DNA of 64,000 bases, taken from contig NZ_LN884297.1 in the NCBI RefSeq assembly GCF_001403875.1, positions 186,001-250,000 on the forward strand, read 5' to 3'. This stretch comes from Paenibacillus ihumii (lineage in GTDB: Bacteria; Bacillota; Bacilli; Paenibacillales; Paenibacillaceae). Below, piece by piece: positions 45,210 through 53,912 of this stretch; within the stretch, counting starts at the first letter, position 1; every line of letters starts with the position of its first letter. The notes under the pieces were generated by a model. That model was not told where the DNA came from and did not search any database. It worked only from the letters and a program-made list of their open reading frames with translations. The position numbers were made by a program, and so were the translations under genes.

Positions 45210-46229
45210 TTAACCGCCAATATAGGACATATTGATTTTCTTCCGCAGCAGAGCCCTCTGCTCCGTTCGTTCATCGGAGTACCGATCCCCCCGCTGCTCC
45301 CAGACGCTTCGAATGGCGGCAAGGATTTCCTCCCTGGACGCCCCTCCCCGCAAGAGGCTGCGCAAATCAAAGCCCTGCGAGGCAAACAGGCAGGTATAGA
45401 ATTTCCCTTCAGACGAGAGCCTAGCACGCGTACAGGTCGAACAGAATGATTCCGATACCGAGGTAATAAAGCCGACCTCGGCTTCAGCGTCCTTATAGCG
45501 GTATCTCTGCGCTACTTCACCATAATAATGCGGCTCCAAGGCCTCCAGCTCGTACACCCTGGACAATTGATCATAAATATCCCTTTTGGTAACCACGCGG
45601 TCCAGACTCCAATCGTTATCGTTGCCCACATCCATGAATTCGATGAAGCACAGCGTGATGCCCTTCTCTTTGAAGTAGGCAGCCATCGGAAGAATTTCCT
45701 GATTATTTACGCCTTTTTGCACCACCATATTTACCTTGATCTGAAAGCCGATTTCCCTGGCATGCTCAATATTGTCAAGTATGGTGACCGGTCTGATGCC
45801 GCGTCCATTCATATATGCAAATAAATCCGGATCCAGGGCATCCAGGCTAATGTTCAACCTGCGGAGGCCTTGATCATACAACGCTTGAGCATATTGCTTC
45901 AGGAGCAGGCCATTCGTAGTCAGGCCTATGTCCTCGATCCCTTCAATGTTCACCAGCCTGCCCACGAGTTCCGGCAAATTTCTGCGCAGCAGGGGCTCCC
46001 CGCCTGTTAAACGAATCTTCTTTACACCCAGAGAAGCAAACAATTGTGCTGTGTAACAGATTTCTTCCAGTGTCAGCAGCTCGCTTTTAGGCAAAAATTC
46101 ATAATCATCGCCGAAAATCTCCTTAGGCATGCAGTAGGTACAGCGAAAATTGCAGCGATCCGTTACTGAAATGCGCAGATCGCGGATGGGCCGATTCAGC
46201 TGGTCGCGTATAGGTTCATTTCTCAACAT
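45210..46229 (-). CDS. moaA: GTP 3',8-cyclase
   Basis: MoaA is the radical SAM enzyme that begins molybdenum cofactor synthesis from GTP. Both Fe-S sites are visible: the radical-SAM CNFRCTYC (Cys26, Cys30, Cys33) and the C-terminal CSTC plus the distant Cys in FYTCLF. It ends MSYIGG with the terminal Gly-Gly needed for activity. The 339-aa length fits. The frame extends to 46259; ATG 46229 is the start that gives the usual distance to the first conserved strand (DLRIS), with AGAGGGG upstream. It is downstream of moaD and serves NarG. Confidence 0.92.
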   Translation of the reverse strand: MLRNEPIRDQLNRPIRDLRISVTDRCNFRCTYCMPKEIFGDDYEFLPKSELLTLEEICYTAQLFASLGVKKIRLTGGEPLLRRNLPELVGRLVNIEGIEDIGLTTNGLLLKQYAQALYDQGLRRLNISLDALDPDLFAYMNGRGIRPVTILDNIEHAREIGFQIKVNMVVQKGVNNQEILPMAAYFKEKGITLCFIEFMDVGNDNDWSLDRVVTKRDIYDQLSRVYELEALEPHYYGEVAQRYRYKDAEAEVGFITSVSESFCSTCTRARLSSEGKFYTCLFASQGFDLRSLLRGGASREEILAAIRSVWEQRGDRYSDERTEQRALLRKKINMSYIGG

Positions 46230-46285
46230 CCCCTTTGCCCCTCTCATGTCCTCCCGCAATTACTTATCATATGGCCCTTTAGCAT

Positions 46286-46519
46286 TTAACCGCCGCTCAC
46301 GGGAGGTATTACAGCCACCGTGTCCCCTGTCCGGATAACATCATCTTGGCGAGCATACTCCTCATTCACAGCAACAAATACAGTTTTAGCCTTAAAATCC
46401 GGGTAGGCTGCTTGTACCCAGTCCATAAATTCCTGAACCGTCCATTCCTGACGATCAATGAGCTCCTCCGGCTTCCCTGTCACATCGCGCAGACCTGCAA
46501 AATAGAGCACTCGTATCAT
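46286..46519 (-). CDS. moaD: Molybdopterin synthase small subunit (sulfur carrier)
   Basis: MoaD is a 77-aa ubiquitin-fold sulfur carrier. The C-terminal PVSGG ends in the Gly-Gly that forms the thiocarboxylate. Its ATG overlaps the moaE stop (ATGA), so the two subunits are made together. With MoaE it converts precursor Z to molybdopterin. Confidence 0.9.
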   Translation of the reverse strand: MIRVLYFAGLRDVTGKPEELIDRQEWTVQEFMDWVQAAYPDFKAKTVFVAVNEEYARQDDVIRTGDTVAVIPPVSGG

Positions 46520-46962
46520 TCCGCTCTCCCTCCAAGCTCAGGCTTCTTCCCCTGCTCTCCAATCCATTCCTCGCCGTCTTCCCATATTTCCTTCTTCCAG
46601 ATCGGCACCATTTCTTTGATGCGTTCAATTGCGTATTCATTGGCCCCGTAAGCCGCCTTCCGATGCGGTGACGATACGGCAATGACGACGGCAATGTCGG
46701 AAATGTGCAATTCACCGATGCGATGGGTTATCGCCACACGCGTGCCCGGCCATTTCTCTTCAACTTCGGCGCCGATTTGCGCCAGCTTCCTTTCCGCCAT
46801 CGGAATATAAGCCTCATAAGCCAAATATAGCGTTCTGACGCCGTGTGTCCACTCCCGCACATGCCCCGTAAACGTAGTTACGGCACCTGCCCCCGGATGC
46901 AGCACCTTATCTATAGCATCCTGAATATTTATAGGCCCGTCGACTATTTCGTACTGCTTCAT
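46516..46962 (-). CDS. moaE: Molybdopterin synthase catalytic subunit
   Basis: MoaE, 148 aa, is the large subunit of molybdopterin synthase. Motifs include GAVTTFTGHVRE, the YEAYIPMAERKL segment and VAVSSPHRKAAY, plus the conserved Lys region (VPIWKKEIWEDGEEW). The frame extends to 47031, but ATG 46962 is six bases after AAGGTGG. It lies 65 bases after the narK stop and is coupled to moaD. Confidence 0.92.
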   Translation of the reverse strand: MKQYEIVDGPINIQDAIDKVLHPGAGAVTTFTGHVREWTHGVRTLYLAYEAYIPMAERKLAQIGAEVEEKWPGTRVAITHRIGELHISDIAVVIAVSSPHRKAAYGANEYAIERIKEMVPIWKKEIWEDGEEWIGEQGKKPELGGRAE

Positions 46963-47027
46963 TTCCATCCACCTTACATCTAAAAATAGCTCAGGGCTAC
47001 CAGCCGAATGACCGGTCGCCCTGATTT

Positions 47028-48518
47028 TCACGATACACTAATATCGCTGAACAATCCAACATAGTGGACGACTTCACCTGAATCATCTTTTACCGCATTG
47101 ATCGTCAGAAACTCCAAATATTCCTCCCCATTCTTCCGCCGGTTCCAAATTTCCCCTTGCCACTGGCCCGTTTCTCGGATCGTATGCCACATTTCCTCGT
47201 AGAATGGTTTAGACTGCCTGCCTGATTTTAATATACTGGGCTTATGGCCGATGACCTCATCCTCATTATAACCTGTTAGCTTGGTGAAGGCAGGATTAAC
47301 GCTTCGAATCCTTCCCTTGGCGTCGGTAACTAGAATTCCCTGCCCTGTATAGCGAAACACCTTACTGGACATGACCAGCCGGTCCTGATAATACATCCAT
47401 ATGACAAGGATTAGGCTTGCTAGAGCTACTTGAGACAAAGCCATGAACCCAATGGAATACTGCCCGGTCATGGAATAAATCATGGAGAGCATAAGCGGCG
47501 GAAAGAAGCCCCCCAGCCCCCCCATCATCGATACGATCCCATTCACGGTTCCGGCCTGCTTGCCGAAGTATTGCGGAACCAGCTTGAATATAACGCCATT
47601 TCCCAGCCCCGCACAAATCGCTATAGTTAAACTGCCTATTGTATACAACCCGATCGATGGAGAGAAGGCAAGCAAAATGCCGGAAAGCGTCAGCCCTAGA
47701 AATATACCCATCAGCAAAATTAACGGCTTAAACTTGTCGCCAAGCCATCCGCCCACTGGACGCATGAATGTAGCCAGTGCGATAAATCCCGCTGTACGCA
47801 TCCCGGCATCCACTTTATCAAGCTCAAAATGCGAGACCAGAAAGTTAGGCAAGTACACGGTGAAGGCCACAAACGAACCAAACGTGAGGAAATAGAAAAG
47901 CGAGAAAAACCACAGCTTATCGCTCTTATAGACCGCCTTGATTTCCTCCTTAATAGGCGTCTTCCCTTTGACTTCTTTCCGGTCGCCAAACAGAAGATTT
48001 AAGCCGATAAAAATCAATAGCAAAATCAGATATAGCTTGACCGTTAATGACCAGCCTACCTGGGTCGCAATCACCGGTGCTGCAAACGTAGTAATCGCTG
48101 TGCCCAGATTGCCAATCCCGTACACGCCATTGACCAGCCCATGCCGTTCCTTCGGGTAGTACTTCGGCAAAGACGTTACGCCCACAGAGAATACGGCGCC
48201 GCCAACCCCCAGAAACAATCCGCCGATGACTAAATCGGTATACGAAGAAGCCTCGCTGATATAGAATACCGGGAACAGCAGCAGCACGAAGCTAACCGAG
48301 AATACGATACGCGCTCCGAACACATTGGCATAGTACCCGAAAGGGATTCTTAGAACTGACCCGAGCACGACGGGGATCGCCGTGAGCATCGCCAGCTTCT
48401 CCGCTGGAATTTGAATATCTTCTTTCATAAATGGAATGAGCGCCGAAATAATCACCCACACCATAAAGCCAAGTACTAAATTCATCGTTTGCAAAGGCAG
48501 CTGCATTTTTCTAATCAT
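47028..48518 (-). CDS. narK: Nitrate/nitrite transporter NarK fused to a C-terminal PAS domain
   Basis: The first 385 or so residues are a 12-helix MFS nitrate/nitrite antiporter (NarK): the two nitrate-binding Arg segments are present (RIPFGYY near Arg57 and MRPVGGWLGD near Arg253), with the Gly-rich nitrate signatures GGLFLGVGGAVFSVG and CAGLGNG. Residues about 393-496 form a PAS/PAC domain (GILVTDAKGRIRSVNPAFTKL ... YVGLFSDIS), joined by a short linker after helix 12. Length is 496 aa against about 400 for plain NarK. The start ATG 48518 follows TAGGTGAT. Two NreC-like boxes lie upstream. The PAS could make transport responsive to redox or another signal, which is inference. Confidence 0.9.
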   Translation of the reverse strand: MIRKMQLPLQTMNLVLGFMVWVIISALIPFMKEDIQIPAEKLAMLTAIPVVLGSVLRIPFGYYANVFGARIVFSVSFVLLLFPVFYISEASSYTDLVIGGLFLGVGGAVFSVGVTSLPKYYPKERHGLVNGVYGIGNLGTAITTFAAPVIATQVGWSLTVKLYLILLLIFIGLNLLFGDRKEVKGKTPIKEEIKAVYKSDKLWFFSLFYFLTFGSFVAFTVYLPNFLVSHFELDKVDAGMRTAGFIALATFMRPVGGWLGDKFKPLILLMGIFLGLTLSGILLAFSPSIGLYTIGSLTIAICAGLGNGVIFKLVPQYFGKQAGTVNGIVSMMGGLGGFFPPLMLSMIYSMTGQYSIGFMALSQVALASLILVIWMYYQDRLVMSSKVFRYTGQGILVTDAKGRIRSVNPAFTKLTGYNEDEVIGHKPSILKSGRQSKPFYEEMWHTIRETGQWQGEIWNRRKNGEEYLEFLTINAVKDDSGEVVHYVGLFSDISVS

Positions 48519-48594
48519 CAGATCACCTAATTCCTGCATACTGAATTATTGGTTCCCACGTCTAATTGTAAATGCAGTACGAGAAGAAAAATAA

Positions 48595-48630
48595 TAGGGA
48601 AATCCCCTGATCGTGCCGAGGAATTCCCTA
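48595..48630. promoter_or_regulatory. Paired NreC-like boxes upstream of narK
   Basis: TAGGGAAATCCCCT (48595-48608) and AGGAATTCCCTA (48619-48630) are GGG-N4-CCC-type palindromes (the second with one mismatch), 77-112 bases upstream of the narK start. The first shares the exact 10-mer GGGAAATCCC with a box upstream of narG. NreC sites in Staphylococcus have a GGG-N4-CCC core, and nreC is in this locus. Confidence 0.6.
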
Positions 48631-48674
48631 AATATTGTGCGTTTTAGATTTGGCTATGTTAACCTTTATTATAA

Positions 48675-48845
48675 TATTCAGCGGGTGTGTTACTTGTAGA
48701 ACCAGTGACAGCTCCTATTATCGGTGCTACGAAAACGTCTCATCTCGAAGATGCCATAGGTGCCCTTTCTATTACATTAACACCAGAGGAAATCGTATCA
48801 TTAGAAGAAACGTATATACCTCACAGGATAATTGAACACGAGTAA
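48675..48845 (+). pseudogene. Decayed C-terminal fragment of an aldo/keto reductase
   Basis: The plus-strand frame through 48687-48845 translates to GVLLVEPVTAPIIGATKTSH followed by LEDAIGALSITLTPEEIVSL and a short tail before TAA, the conserved C-terminus of YhdN-type aldo/keto reductases (the PIIGATK NADP-binding segment and the SLEE... end). The frame is closed upstream by a stop at 48672-48674, there is no ribosome binding site, and the catalytic barrel is missing. It lies in the 379-base gap upstream of narK and is the relic of a gene lost from this spot. Confidence 0.85.
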
Positions 48846-48872
48846 TATTGACTTTTAGTCAGCTAGCTTATT

Positions 48873-48892
48873 AAACCCCTTACGGGGCGGTT
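48873..48892 (-). terminator. Short terminator-like hairpin after nreC
   Basis: On the minus strand CCCC-GTAA-GGGG, extended by AACC/GGTT-like pairing with a mismatch, is followed by TTTAATAAG. It lies six bases after the nreC stop. Confidence 0.6.
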
Positions 48893-48897
48893 ATTGG

Positions 48898-49545
48898 CTA
48901 AAAATCAAGCAGCTTCTTCTTGAGGGCGTACTCCACTAATTCCGGGCGGCTCTTTAAGCCCAGCTTCTCCATGATTTTCGCCTTATGCACCTCGACCGTC
49001 TTGACGGAAATGAACAATTTCTCGGCAATTTCTTTGTTCCCATAACCCTTAGCAATCAGTGGCAGCACTTCTATCTCCCGCTTGGTTAACAGATTGAAAG
49101 GGTCGGAATCACTGGATTCCTGATCCTTCTTGATGAACTCCCTGACAAGGGATGTCGCCATCTTGGAGTGAATGTACGTTTCCCCCTGATGAACGGTGCG
49201 AATCGCCGTCAGCAATTCCTCGTCCGGTGCGTTTTTCAGCACATAGCCTGCAGCCCCGTTCTTTAGAACATGGAATAAATATTCCTCATCGTCGTACATG
49301 GTGAGAATCAATATTTTGGTATCGGGATAATCACTGCTGATCTTGCCTGTCGCGATCAGACCGCTTTCTCCCGGCGGCATGCTTAAATCCATCAATAAGA
49401 CGTCAGGGCTATGCTTGGCAACCATTTGATACGCCTCGATTCCATCTGCGGCCGTGGCCACGACCTCCATGTCGGGCTGATAATTCAGGATCATGGAGAA
49501 GCCGCTGCGAACGACGGCGTGATCGTCAGCGATAACAATTTTCAC
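48898..49545 (-). CDS. nreC: NarL/NreC family response regulator
   Basis: A 215-aa regulator: receiver domain with Asp7/Asp8 and phospho-acceptor Asp53 (LMDLSMP), and a C-terminal LuxR helix-turn-helix (about residues 148-205, [20 protein letters not shown]). It is the output partner of the oxygen-sensing kinase next to it and should activate narG and narK when oxygen is low. The ATG overlaps the kinase stop by four bases. Its likely target is the GGG-N4-CCC palindrome found upstream of both nar promoters. Confidence 0.9.
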   Translation of the reverse strand: MKIVIADDHAVVRSGFSMILNYQPDMEVVATAADGIEAYQMVAKHSPDVLLMDLSMPPGESGLIATGKISSDYPDTKILILTMYDDEEYLFHVLKNGAAGYVLKNAPDEELLTAIRTVHQGETYIHSKMATSLVREFIKKDQESSDSDPFNLLTKREIEVLPLIAKGYGNKEIAEKLFISVKTVEVHKAKIMEKLGLKSRPELVEYALKKKLLDF

Positions 49546-50606
49546 TGCTTACCCCCTCCTTGATTTGACGATAACGGAATGCGAAGATGGATCGTCGTTC
49601 CCACGCCCACCTCCGACAATATCGTTAATTGGCCCTGCACAAGCTCGGCACGCTCCCGCATCCCGAACAAACCCAGCCCTGTCCCTCGCGGATCCTTGGC
49701 GTTCAATTGAAATCCGGAGCCCTCATCCTGCACGATGAGCTGCAGTTCCCCCTCCTCCTCAAACAGCCTGACCAGCATTTCATCTGTATTCGCATATTTC
49801 AGTGCATTCAATACCGCTTCCTGGCAGATCCGGTAGACGACCGTCTCTATTTCGCTGCTGTATCTCGCAGCGGATAACTCTGCCTTGAAGTCGATCAGCA
49901 GGCCATAGTTCTTCTCCAGCCATTTGAAATGGGAGCGGAATGCCGCCTCCAGTCCGAAATCATCCAATGACGCCGGGCGCAATTCCACAGCCAGCCGCCG
50001 GATATCATCGAGCAGCCGGGTTAACGAGGCTTCCGTCTGCTGCAGCTTGTTCAGGACGACTTCGTCGGCATTCATATATTTCAGAACGCGCAGATCGACG
50101 AGGGAGCTTAACAGCTCTTGAGCAACGCTGTCATGCAGCTCGCGTGAAATTCGCTTCCGCTCGTCCTCTTGCGCCTTGATCACATATTTGGTCATATTGG
50201 TCTGATACAGCATTTCCTGAGTTCGGTATTGCTTCGTTAAATTAAGCAGCATGAAGACACGGATGCCCCTCGCCTCATCGATCACATGGAAGCTTGCTGC
50301 ATAAGGAACAAGCCCTCTGCCCCGCGTATTCAAATACACTTGAAAGGAGGAGAAGTCCTCCTTCGTATTCTTCAAGAAGCAATTCACACAGGAGATCATC
50401 GCTTCTTCACTCGTATAGCCGGCACAGGAGCTGCAAATCGAGATCGTTTCTCCTTTATGCAGCTGTTCGATCACATCGTAATCCAGAATATTCTCCGCGG
50501 CCGGGTTCATATGCAGAATTTCCCCCTCGGAATTGACGAAGAAAATAGCCTCCATGCTGTTCTCGTACATATTCCTTAACAGATCTGACATCGGGATATC
50601 GATCAA
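49542..50606 (-). CDS. nreB: Oxygen-sensing histidine kinase with Fe-S PAS domain
   Basis: A cytoplasmic kinase (354 aa) of the NreB type. An N-terminal PAS domain carries Cys58-x2-Cys61-x11-Cys73-x2-Cys76, the same spacing and nearly the same positions as the four ligands of the oxygen-labile [4Fe-4S] cluster in staphylococcal NreB. The kinase core has the HisKA_3 motif [14 protein letters not shown] (His158) and an ATPase domain ending DEGSGF...[12 protein letters not shown]. The start is taken at TTG 50606, eight bases after AGGAG; a GTG at 50615 that overlaps the nreA stop is the alternative. Loss of the cluster in air would switch it off. Confidence 0.92.
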   Translation of the reverse strand: MIDIPMSDLLRNMYENSMEAIFFVNSEGEILHMNPAAENILDYDVIEQLHKGETISICSSCAGYTSEEAMISCVNCFLKNTKEDFSSFQVYLNTRGRGLVPYAASFHVIDEARGIRVFMLLNLTKQYRTQEMLYQTNMTKYVIKAQEDERKRISRELHDSVAQELLSSLVDLRVLKYMNADEVVLNKLQQTEASLTRLLDDIRRLAVELRPASLDDFGLEAAFRSHFKWLEKNYGLLIDFKAELSAARYSSEIETVVYRICQEAVLNALKYANTDEMLVRLFEEEGELQLIVQDEGSGFQLNAKDPRGTGLGLFGMRERAELVQGQLTILSEVGVGTTIHLRIPLSSNQGGGKQ

Positions 50607-50611
50607 GGGGC

Positions 50612-51079
50612 TCACTCCTCTATCAGCTCTTTGGTGAAATAGGGGCCGAATGATGGGTCGAGATACTGCCTGAAATCATCGAGCAAGGAGGCTGTTAACC
50701 GGTTTGCTTCGCGAAAGCCTACCAGCAATACGCCGGCAACGCGGCTTTCCTTCCATAAAGGAGTGGCGCATACGGCTTGAAGCTGCTCCGCAACGATAAT
50801 CGGATAATTGAACAAATCGTTCGGATCGAGTTCATCCGCTATATTTTGAATCATCATCGGCTTTCCCGTCTTGAACACCATGCCGGCGATCCCTTTGCCC
50901 GAATGCAGTACAATCCGCTTATAGCGTTCGTTCAAATTGCCTGATGCGTACTGCCAGGTGAGTACAAACTGATCGGCAGCGGATTGAACAAGCGCAATAG
51001 AGACTAGATCAAAGTCAAACCGTTCCCGCAGTGAATCAATCGCTTGCTGAAAATCAAAATTCGGTTCATCCCTCATCAT
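50612..51079 (-). CDS. nreA: Nitrate-sensing GAF protein
   Basis: A 155-aa single-GAF protein, located directly upstream of and overlapping the kinase gene, as in the staphylococcal nreABC operon, where NreA binds nitrate and releases NreB from inhibition. The GAF fold strands (VSIALVQSAADQF, IVLHSGKGIAGMVFKTGKPM, AVCATPLWKESRVAGVLLVG) are clear. The first ATG (51079) follows GGGG at seven bases. The nitrate-sensing role is known for the relative and inferred here. Confidence 0.88.
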   Translation of the reverse strand: MMRDEPNFDFQQAIDSLRERFDFDLVSIALVQSAADQFVLTWQYASGNLNERYKRIVLHSGKGIAGMVFKTGKPMMIQNIADELDPNDLFNYPIIVAEQLQAVCATPLWKESRVAGVLLVGFREANRLTASLLDDFRQYLDPSFGPYFTKELIEE

Positions 51080-51128
51080 TTAAACACCCCTGCTTAGTGA
51101 AAAGAAAGAAGGCATAACGCCTTCTCTC

Positions 51129-51821
51129 CTACAATCCTTGTTTACGGTTCTTTCTGTATAGAATATAACTTCTGCCTACATAATTCAATGGAACACTCCA
51201 GACGTGAACCAGCCTTGTAAACGGCCATAGCCCAAAGATAAAGAAGGCCGATAAAATGTGAATTTTAAACGAAATCGGCACATCCGCCATTAAGCTGGCC
51301 TCAGGACGAAGGACAAACAAATTCCGGAACCATACGGATATCGTCGAGCGATAATCGAAATCAGGCTGGACGGTATTCGTAACGATCGTACTGTACATGC
51401 CCATGATGACAATAAATAACAATACCAGGTTTACGATAATGTCCGATGCGGAGCTCAATCTTCTTACATTTCTAATCGTCAGGCGCCGGGCGGTCAGCAG
51501 CAGCATTCCTCCCAGTGTGATCATTCCGAAGAAGCCTCCGATATACATCGCGCCCAGATGATACAGATGATCGCTAATCCCTATAGACTGTATCCATTCT
51601 TTAGGAATTCCAAGTCCGGCAAGATGGCCGAAGAACACGGGGATGATGCCCAGATGGAACATCAGGCTGCCGAGCCTCAGATGCTTCTTCTCGATAAATT
51701 CGCTGGACTTGGCTGTCCAGTGGAATTGATCATGGCGATAACGGTAGATATGGCCGACAACAAATAGGACGAGACATAGATAGGGGAAAATCACCCACAG
51801 GAATTGATTCCATAAGCTCAT
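51129..51821 (-). CDS. narI: Respiratory nitrate reductase, gamma (cytochrome b) subunit
   Basis: NarI anchors the enzyme in the membrane and passes electrons from menaquinol to NarH through two haems b. The 230-aa protein has five transmembrane helices and His residues in the expected helices (FHLGIIPVFFGH, and FKIHILSAF to RLVHVW). The ATG (51821) overlaps the narJ stop (ATGA); the AGGAGG site is 13 bases upstream, an unusually long spacing, so coupling from narJ probably matters. Last gene of narGHJI. Confidence 0.93.
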   Translation of the reverse strand: MSLWNQFLWVIFPYLCLVLFVVGHIYRYRHDQFHWTAKSSEFIEKKHLRLGSLMFHLGIIPVFFGHLAGLGIPKEWIQSIGISDHLYHLGAMYIGGFFGMITLGGMLLLTARRLTIRNVRRLSSASDIIVNLVLLFIVIMGMYSTIVTNTVQPDFDYRSTISVWFRNLFVLRPEASLMADVPISFKIHILSAFFIFGLWPFTRLVHVWSVPLNYVGRSYILYRKNRKQGL

Positions 51822-52387
51822 TGCTCTTTTGCCACCTCCTGTTTGACACAAGCCTTCAGCGTCTCCCGCAATCCCTTGATCAAGTGGTAGTAGGGATTTT
51901 CATTTTTCTCCAGCGATTTCAGCAAATGATAGGTGCCATCCTCAATGACGCCTGCCAGTACGCTAAAGTCTTTCTCGGCCTGTGCATTACCCTGCCAGCT
52001 TGCCGCATAAATAAACTCGCACATCAACGGCAAATAATCAGACAGCTCATGATCCGGCATTTCCAGCCCGAACATCTGATACAGAATTTTCAGCTTGGCC
52101 AGCATTTGCCCGCGTTCCTTGGTATCTTCGAATTTGAAGTAAGTCATATATAAGGTCGAATCCTTTTGAAAATCAAAGGTCTGCACGTACATTTCCTCTA
52201 TTTGCTCCATACTGAAGCCATGCATCAAATCCCAGAATCTCCTCACATGCTCATAAGCCGGGTCGCCGGGATCCAGCAGACCTTCAATGACCGATGGATG
52301 GAAATCAAGCTTCTCCGGGTACGTTAATTGCTGGGCGAAAAAGCCGAATATATGCTTATATTCATAAAGCTTCTCGAGATTAATCAC
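51818..52387 (-). CDS. narJ: Nitrate reductase molybdenum cofactor assembly chaperone
   Basis: NarJ binds apo-NarG while the cofactor is inserted. The 189-aa protein has the TorD/NarJ family helical pattern, with FFAQQLTYPEKLDFHPSVIE and YVQTFDFQKDSTLYMTY near the middle, then the PDHELSDYLPLMCEF segment. The start is GTG 52387, seven bases after GGGGGA and overlapping the last codons of narH; an upstream ATG at 52402 has no good site. It overlaps narH by 8 bases and narI by 4. Confidence 0.9.
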   Translation of the reverse strand: MINLEKLYEYKHIFGFFAQQLTYPEKLDFHPSVIEGLLDPGDPAYEHVRRFWDLMHGFSMEQIEEMYVQTFDFQKDSTLYMTYFKFEDTKERGQMLAKLKILYQMFGLEMPDHELSDYLPLMCEFIYAASWQGNAQAEKDFSVLAGVIEDGTYHLLKSLEKNENPYYHLIKGLRETLKACVKQEVAKEQ

Positions 52388-53912
52388 GCCAAATTCCCCC
52401 ATAGAAGTAATCTTCTTCTGTCGCATTCTTCGCTCCGGGTGATCCGCCAATTCCGCAGCCCCCACAATCCATCCCGAAGCCCGCCGAGCCCTGGGCATGA
52501 TAGGTGTCCAAGTACGTTTCCTTATGAGATGTCGGGATTACGAATCGATCCTCATATTTGGCAATAGCTAGCAGGCGATAGATTTGCTCGGTCTGGTGCG
52601 CGGTTAATCCCAGGCGGTTCAGCCGCCCCTCATCGAAGGCCTTGCCTGTCTGTGTGGCTCTCATATACGAACGCATCATCGCCAGACGCTGCAGCGATTC
52701 TTGCACAGGCTCGGGATCGCCGGCGGTTAACATATTGGCTAAATATTGAATTGGGGTTCTCATTTCTTCAATCGCCGGGAAGATCATATCCGGGTTCTGA
52801 ATCGAATCCTTGCCTTCGAAGTAATTCATGATCGGACTGAGCGGCGGTACATACCATACCATCGGCAATGTCCGGTATTCCGGATGCAGCGGGAAAGCCA
52901 GCTTGTATTCAATAGCCAGCTTGTAAACCGGCGAATTCTGGGCCGCCTCGATCCACTCCTCCGTTATGCCGTCTGCACGGGCCTGTGCGATGACGGCAGG
53001 ATCATTCGGATCAAGGAATAAATCGCATTGAGCCTGGTACAAATCCCTCTCGTTCGGCATGGAAGCCGCCTCCTGCACCCGGTCGGCATCATACAGCAAT
53101 ACGCCAAGGTAGCGGATACGGCCCGTGCATGTCTCGGAGCATACCGTCGGAAGCCCGGCTTCGATCCGCGGGAAGCAGAAGGTGCACTTCTCGGCCTTGT
53201 TCGTCTGCCAGTTGAAATATACTTTCTTGTACGGGCAGCCTGTCATGCAATAACGCCAGCCGCGGCAGGCCTCCTGATCGACAAGGACGATGCCGTCCTC
53301 GTCGCGCTTGTACATCGCTCCAGACGGACAGGACGCCACGCAGCTCGGGTTCAGGCAATGCTCGCAAAGACGCGGCAAATACATCATGAAGGCCTGCTCG
53401 AAGTTGAACTTAATCTCTTCCTCGATCTTCTCGATGTTCGGATCCCTCGGTCCTGTAACATGAGCGCCCGCCAGATCGTCCTCCCAGTTCGGCCCCCACT
53501 CCAGCTCCATGTTGTCGCCCGTAATGGCCGACTTCGGACGGGCCACCGGCTGGTGCTTCTTCTCGCCCGCAGTAGTGAGATGCTCATAGTTGTAGTTCCA
53601 TGGCTCGTAATAATCCTTCATCTCGGGCATATCCGGGTTGTGAAAGATTTTGCCGAGGGCGATCTTGGACAGCTTGTTCCCGGATTTCAATTCAAGCTTG
53701 CCGTTCTTAAGCGTCCAGCCGCCTTTATATTGCTCCTGATCCTCCCAACGCTTCGGATAGCCGATGCCCGGCTTCGTCTCCACGTTGTTGAACCACATGT
53801 ATTCCGCGCCAGGACGGTTCGTCCAAGTGCTCTTGCAGGTCACGCTGCAGGTATGGCATCCTATGCATTTATCCAAATTCATAACCATGGCGATTTGCGC
53901 TTTAATCTTCAA
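52380..53912 (-). CDS. narH: Respiratory nitrate reductase, beta (iron-sulfur) subunit
   Basis: NarH, 510 aa, carries four Fe-S clusters between NarI and NarG. The four Cys groups are present: CIGCHTCSVTC, CEHCLNPSCVASC, CRGWRYCMTGC (a Trp in place of the second Cys, the mark of the [3Fe-4S] cluster) and CTFC with CSETC. The start is TTG 53912, nine bases after AAGGAGG; it lies inside the narG end (11-base overlap), and the MKIKAQIAMVMNLDKC N-terminus matches Bacillus NarH. The TTG at 53921 is next to the site and less likely. Confidence 0.95.
   Translation of the reverse strand: MKIKAQIAMVMNLDKCIGCHTCSVTCKSTWTNRPGAEYMWFNNVETKPGIGYPKRWEDQEQYKGGWTLKNGKLELKSGNKLSKIALGKIFHNPDMPEMKDYYEPWNYNYEHLTTAGEKKHQPVARPKSAITGDNMELEWGPNWEDDLAGAHVTGPRDPNIEKIEEEIKFNFEQAFMMYLPRLCEHCLNPSCVASCPSGAMYKRDEDGIVLVDQEACRGWRYCMTGCPYKKVYFNWQTNKAEKCTFCFPRIEAGLPTVCSETCTGRIRYLGVLLYDADRVQEAASMPNERDLYQAQCDLFLDPNDPAVIAQARADGITEEWIEAAQNSPVYKLAIEYKLAFPLHPEYRTLPMVWYVPPLSPIMNYFEGKDSIQNPDMIFPAIEEMRTPIQYLANMLTAGDPEPVQESLQRLAMMRSYMRATQTGKAFDEGRLNRLGLTAHQTEQIYRLLAIAKYEDRFVIPTSHKETYLDTYHAQGSAGFGMDCGGCGIGGSPGAKNATEEDYFYGGIWRD

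Noticed and set aside
48635-48835. A 66-codon plus-strand frame upstream of narK
   Set aside because: It is out of frame with the aldo/keto reductase relic that overlaps it, and its Cys/Arg-rich peptide looks non-coding.
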